In this document: positions 58,695 through 64,000 of the stretch, one piece after another | How the letters are laid out: every line of letters begins with the position of its first letter | Numbering within the stretch: the first letter of the stretch is position 1 | DNA from: Nyssa sinensis | Lineage: Eukaryota > Streptophyta > Magnoliopsida > Cornales > Nyssaceae | Direction of reading: 5' to 3' | Assembly: GCA_008638375.1 (NCBI GenBank) | Contig: CM018051.1 | Location: forward strand, 12,615,369 to 12,679,368 | Length of the DNA: 64,000 bases | Made by a program: the position numbers and the translations under genes | The notes under the pieces: model-generated | Database searches by the model: none | What the model was told of the DNA's origin: nothing | What the model saw: only the letters and a program-made list of their open reading frames with translations

Positions 58695-61065
58695 CTATAG
58701 AGAGACTTGTGTAACTTGCAAACAAGTTGAGGGGCAGTAGGGGTCTGTTAAACCTTGGGGTTGTTGCATATAGACTTCCTCTTGAAGGGTTCCATGTAGA
58801 AAAGCATTTTTGACATCCAGTTGCTTGAGGGGCCAATTGTTTTGCACTGCCAATGCTAAGATTAACCTCATTGTGGTGTGCTTGACCACAGGGCTGAATG
58901 TTTTTTCATAGTCAAGGATTGGTTCTTGAGTGGAAGCCTTTGGCTACAAGCCTTGCCTTGTATCTTGCTATACTGCCATCAGTATTATACTTTATTCTGA
59001 AAAACCTACTTGCAGCCAACTAGGTTTTTGTTGGGTGGAAGAGGAACTAAGGACATGTTCTATGCTCTTGTGGGGCTGAAAATTCTTCAGCCATGGCTTG
59101 TCTCCACTATGGTGCCTTATTTGCAGTGGTAAAGGTCTGAGGCTTTGTGGGAGTGGAAGGAGACTATGGTGGAGGAACAGAGGTAGTGAGTGCCTTCTTT
59201 TTGGTAATCCCAGATTTTGATCTAGTTTGCATTGGATGATGATTAATGATAAGGGTAGATATGTGGGTATCTGAGGGAAGAGAGCAGGTGATCTGAGTAA
59301 GGGTAGAATTTTGAGGCGTTAGGTGGTCTGAACAAGTTGTAGGGGAAACTGAAGTTGTGGTGGAGTTTTGTATTGGTATAAAAGGTGAGTAAGAGGGAGT
59401 GATAGGTAGTGGGGGACTGGGAAATGAAAGATGAGGATGGTGAGCCTAGGGTGTTGTCCCTAAGTAGGATGGTGTGAAATGAGTTGAGGTGGACCAAATG
59501 GAAAGGTCATAATTGTAAGGGAATGTGCCTAAGGAAGCGTAGATGTGAGAGGCTGTGAAGGACTGTTCATCAAAGATAGCATTCCTAGAAGTGTAGAACC
59601 TGTTAGTGAGTGGGTCAAAACACAAGTAGCCTTTGTGATCTAAAGGGTAGCCTAGGAAAATGCACTTGGTTATCTTAGGCTAAAGTTTATTTTTGTTGTA
59701 AGGAGTTAGTAAAGGATAATTGCCACAGCCAAATGTTCTTATAGAAGAGTAAAGTGGATGATGGTGATGAAGGAGATAATAAGGGGACTGATTAGAGGTG
59801 TTGGGACTTGGTAACCTATTGATAAGGAAGATGGCAGTTGAGAAGGCATGATACCAAAAGCTTGGAGGTAAGTTAGAGAGTAGTGTAGGAGTTGTTTCAA
59901 CAATATGTCTATTTTTCCTCTCTGCCACCCTATTTTGTTGGGGTGTGTGTGGGCAAGACTTTTGGTGATGAATTGCCATGGGTGGAGTGCAGATTTTCAA
60001 ATGCTAGTCCCATTGAATTCTTCACCTCCATCTGTCCTAAACAATTTAATTTTGCGGTCACAAATGCTATTAGAGTCTTTAGGTATTAACTGAAAATCAA
60101 AATGTTGAGACAGTAATCTATGTAATACAGAATTGGAAGGGTGTCCTAGTCTTTGATGCCACAGTTTATAGTTGACAGCCTTTCCAAGATTTGCTGAGGG
60201 AAGAGTGGAAGGAGTAAGTGAGTGTGGTGTAGTTCTTCGTAACTGTGTTAGAGGTGGTTTGCTGACAGTAGTTGTGGAGGGTAGTGCCCTAGCAGTAGCA
60301 GACCGATTGACAAAGGGAAAATCTTGTTTGTTTGGAGTGTTGAGGTGTGACTTTGACAGAGTCTTGATTGGATATAGGCCATTGTGACTATTGCCCTGGT
60401 ACAATATCCTCACAGTTGGAATATCTTGGATCTGAACCATGTTAGCATCAAAAATGCATTTGTAATTATGTTCTAAGAAAACTTTATGGACTGGGAGAAG
60501 ATTAGTAGCAATTTTAGGGACACAGAGAACATCAGTTAGGTTAAAGGAGTGTACAGGGGTTTGTAAGGATGAAGAACCTGTGTGAGAGATTTGGAGACCC
60601 TTGCTATTTTCGATAGAGACTGAATCTTCACCTGTATAGTCCTCAGAGATGGTGAGATAAGAGATATCATTGGTGATGTGATTGGTAGCACCAGAATCTG
60701 TGAACCAAATGTTAGAGGTGTTCTGATTGGATCCAAATGAGGCTGCCATTGCTGCTAGTTGAGGAGGGGGTAATTTGGCTTGATAGGTGGGGTTCAGTCT
60801 ATGATAGCAGTCTGTAGCTGTGTGATTGGTCCTGTAGCAGATTTGGCAAGGTTGTGGAGAGAGTTGATAAGTGTTTGCATGGCTTCTGACTAATGGGTTT
60901 TATTGAGGAGTTTACTGATCTGTCATAGTATTGAGGAGAGAGTGGAGGACCAGAGGAATAGTTTTGAGGAGAGGATGTAGGACCGTAGGGCTTGCCTTAG
61001 TAGTTGAACCTGCTGCTATTGCCATTTCTGTTGCCTGATCTCCCTCTGCTTCTGTGATTATGCCC
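58600..61065 (-). mobile_element. Ty1/copia gag-protease-integrase-RT fragment, right arm of the foldback
   Basis: Minus-strand order: gag tail with Arg/Gly-rich stretch (about 61065-60960), zinc knuckle CQICYRTNHTATDC (about 60850-60808), protease DSGATNHIT (about 60695), pre-integrase LWHQRLGHPSNSVLHRLL (about 60140), part of integrase, then reverse transcriptase ([20 protein letters not shown] near 58800) to about 58606. The integrase core between SNSICD and RKIKLFRTDGGEEF is deleted. Several frameshifts and stops are present. It extends about 1 kb further 5' than the left arm. Confidence 0.9.
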
Positions 61066-64000
61066 TAAGAATAACGCGATAGTTGTAGTGCAGCTTTGGG
61101 ATGTCGATTCCACAAGGAGACAAATTAAAAGAATAACAGACAAAATAAAGAAGCTGAAGAAAATATTAAATGGTTAACGAGAAAATAAAAAGTGATTTTA
61201 ACTGCAAATTAAAATTAAACAAAGTGATTAACGAAAAAAATACTCAAATTAATGAACAGCAGAGTGTCGGGAATCCCTTGCACATATTCGGTATTTTAAT
61301 TATTTTTAATTCACTGATAATTCAATTGAGAATTTAATTCCAAAAATCTCAATCGGAAGATATAGAATTATAAACAAAAACTAAACTAAATGTAACCTTT
61401 TGAAAAATCATTCATCACTTTTAAATCACGCAAATTGTTATCCACATTGAGAGAACCCAACGACGACAATATACCCAAAGAGCAATATTGCAACAAAGAA
61501 TTAAATTAATATAGAGAATCAATTGATTCAAACATAATCAAAGAACTAATCCATTCAATAGAAAAAGTATGACTGAATCCATAAACGAAATAAACTCTTT
61601 AGTTATTTGGAGAAGAAAATACCAACAATAAATTGAGAATGATAAAACCAAAGAGTAGTAATAAATGAAAATCCAGTACATGAATCAAAAATAAATTAAA
61701 AATATCATCTAGTGTGCAAGTTCATCTCTAACCCTACTTGAGAATTTAGTTACCCATACGCATGATGGACAACATAAATATCAAGAAAAAGAATTGTGTC
61801 ATGAAGTAGCTGCCTTTTTCTCTTTGATTCAGCTTGTGCAGTCGCTCTCTGGTTCCTTTGTTCCTTTTGTCTTTTCTCCAAAAAAAAACCCCACACCTCC
61901 TTTTTTTCCCTCTTATAATATAGCTGCTGCACCGCCCCTCATTCACTTTTGTGCCCTTCCTTTCTTTTCTTTTCTTTTTCTTTTGCGCTCTGCCTTCTCC
62001 ATCCCAGCACCACACCGCAAGCCCATTCTTTTTTTCTTCTTTGCCTTGGCCAGGACCCACCTCTTAAAACAGTGCCGCACCGTACCTCTTTTTTAGCTGC
62101 CTTCCTTCAGCCATTCAGCTCCCTTCTTTTTTGATTCTTTTCTTTCTTTATTCTTCTAATCTCCAAGCAAAACAATCCCCACGTTAGCCGCTTGTTTTTC
62201 ACTTCAAGCGCCTCCTCTTTTTCTTTTGTTTTCTTTTAGTGCTTTGCCCTGCGCATTTTGGATGGACGGCTTAAACTGAAGCTCATGGGCCGTGTGAACG
62301 TGTGAGTTTGTGGGCCATAAGTCTTGAATTATGTTGCTTTGAAGTAGTGTGGGCTCAAGTAAGCGCAATGCGGCTGCCATCAAAATAAATTCAAATATAA
62401 AATCCGAATAGTAAAGTTCCAAAAATGTTAAGTATGAAGCACAATTACGAATTATCTCTCACCAATAAATAATGCAATATTTGAGATTTAAAATATTATA
62501 AAATAATGCTCAAACATATCTCACTGTAAATAGAAATTAAATTTAATAATATAAATTATATCCCAACATTTATATTCATATTTTAGCATTTTAATCTAAT
62601 AATAGGGCATTTAGAGTGCACTTTCACCCACTAATCACAGCCCCCAACTTGCTCATTGCTAGTCCCTAGCAATTTCCATGCAAAAATGGTAAAAGAGACC
62701 TAAAGAAGACCACACACAAAAGGCATCTAATCACATTTTTCAGATTCGCATATCAAAACAATTTCAGGAATTCAATAATCTTATAACAATCATTCCACTT
62801 ATAGCAATTCTCAGAGTGTGTGTACGCTCCAAACCATATCTGTCTAACCACAAACCATGACACATGCAACATTAAGAATATCTCAAGCAAAAGGTTTAAC
62901 TCCATATCTCACGGGTATAAAAGTGTTTCATATAGGGGTTCTTTCTATGGAGTTAACAAGGGGTGTACACGCTCAATAAAAAATTAGGCAATTATGTACA
63001 AGCAACAAGCAAACATTGATCTTATGATAGGAGTACTAACAAATGAGACTTCCACCACTCTTTTCACAAGCTTACTTAGGATCAGAACAATCAACATAAA
63101 AGGGTTGTAACGTGGCTCGGGTTAAGGGCTATATGAAGCAAAAAGATAAAAAGGATTCAAAAACTTCCAAGTACATACTAAGAGAATTTTATCATAGCAA
63201 ACCAAACTTCTCACTTGATATACTCTTCAACTTTTCAAACCACAGAATAACAATACTTCTCCTTCTTCTTTCTCTCTTTTTTTTTTTTTTTTTGACTTTG
63301 ATGCTCACTCAATTGAACACTTTGCACTTGTAGTCTTTCTTTTTTCCTTTTCTTCCTTTTCCAATTCAACACAAAAGATAAGAAATGTAAATTCCACACC
63401 TAGCACACACTTGGAAGCAAAAAAGGGTAGGAAAATCAAGGTATAGGTTATACTCCAATGTAGAGCAGTATGGATGATGTGGGCACATGAAAAGAAAAAA
63501 AAATATATATGTGTTTGTTGGCTAAAAGTTGGCTATTAAGGGTCTATGATGAGAAGGGTTAGCTTGAAAGGCTCAAATGTTAATCCTAAATTGACCTTCA
63601 TCATATTCCAAGTATATTCGCCGTCATACCACCAACCATATAATGATATTCTCAAAAAAAAAAAAAAAAAAAATGCCCAATTCAACAGATCAATGAACGC
63701 TTATCACAATTTTCTGCATTTGTAGGCTCTCAATTCTCTCCAAAATTCACACGAATACTTAAGCAAAAGAGTTCTCTAGCAACATGTGTCAAACCACCAT
63801 TTTACTACAAAGTTTGGATAAGTGCATTAAAAGTTTTGTGAATGCCTCAACAGAATGATTATGGAGGATTCGGTGAATTCACGAAAATGGCTATGAATGA
63901 GAATGAGTACTCATGTGAAAAAGATGCACGTGTGATGCAAATTTTAAAAAATATGCCACAAAGAGTTCCAACATGCATTTTCAATGTTGAATTTGCACCA
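61066..64000. other. Unassigned repeat-like region
   Basis: At 61066 the copia gag similarity stops abruptly. What follows has no coding similarity. It contains C/T-rich stretches (about 61850-62160), T and A runs (about 63280-63293, 63650-63673), and phrases such as GATTCCACAAGGAGAC (61112) and CCCCCAACTTGCTCATTGCTAGTCC (abridged; 62641) that I associate with non-coding parts of plant LTR elements. The element continues past the window edge. Two similar ORFs in opposite frames near 61750-62096 are low-complexity artefacts. Confidence 0.4.

Noticed and set aside
61746..62134. Overlapping frames on both strands with Lys/Glu- or Phe/Pro-rich peptides
   Set aside because: Low-complexity C/T-rich DNA gives open frames on both strands without any similarity.
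1..64000. CRISPR array, bacterial operons, rRNA genes or intact tRNA genes
   Set aside because: None is present. The regular repeats at 15.5-16.0 kb have no spacer structure, and the tRNA-like pieces are SINE-type remnants without a complete cloverleaf that I could support.

Overview
The window reads as nuclear DNA of a eudicot plant, probably woody. It is AT-rich, has plant GT-AG introns and plant gene families (a PXC3-type LRR receptor kinase, a CC-NB-ARC-LRR resistance gene, a cell-wall invertase with its 9-nt mini-exon), and is packed with plant Ty3/gypsy and Ty1/copia elements. I find no gene that is intact from start to stop. Every recognisable host gene is broken, duplicated or present as exon fragments, so this is a transposon-dominated, recombining region.

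Layout. 1-7595: a Ty3/gypsy element with about 3.5-kb LTRs and gag but almost no pol, inserted in a PXC3-like kinase gene whose 5' part follows at 7596-8976. 10956-16642: a non-autonomous LTR element that carries host gene fragments (XBAT34/35-like ankyrin, an LRR) and, near its 3' LTR, a 17-unit array of hairpins. 16690-21154: two decayed copia elements whose 3' sides meet near 18.6 kb. 21.5-28 kb: AT-rich DNA with small repeats, a possible organellar insert and a LINE scrap. 28013-30616: an intronless CNL resistance gene with a single internal stop. 32699-35536: the second PXC3-like copy, which keeps the kinase part but has lost its start and signal peptide; about 0.8 kb of upstream flank is shared with the first copy. 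41089-43042: a cell-wall invertase pseudogene.

43.4-53 kb is the most unusual part. A roughly 1-kb inverted repeat of coatomer beta-prime (COPB2) intron plus exon has a 3275-bp solo LTR in its left arm, with perfect AATAT target duplications. Its loop holds a cytokinin-receptor-like receiver exon. The right side runs on into COPB2, a receptor-kinase piece and several exons of a DDM1-like chromatin remodeller, all on the plus strand with splice sites kept. 53.66-61.07 kb is a second foldback, two inverted copia pol fragments around a loop of about 90 bp, again with a solo LTR (3201 bp, TATGG duplications) in the left arm. 61-64 kb is unassigned repeat-like DNA.

The genes do not form a pathway. 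What links them is structural history: insertion, capture, LTR-LTR recombination, inverted duplication, and decay in which many stop codons look like C-to-T changes.
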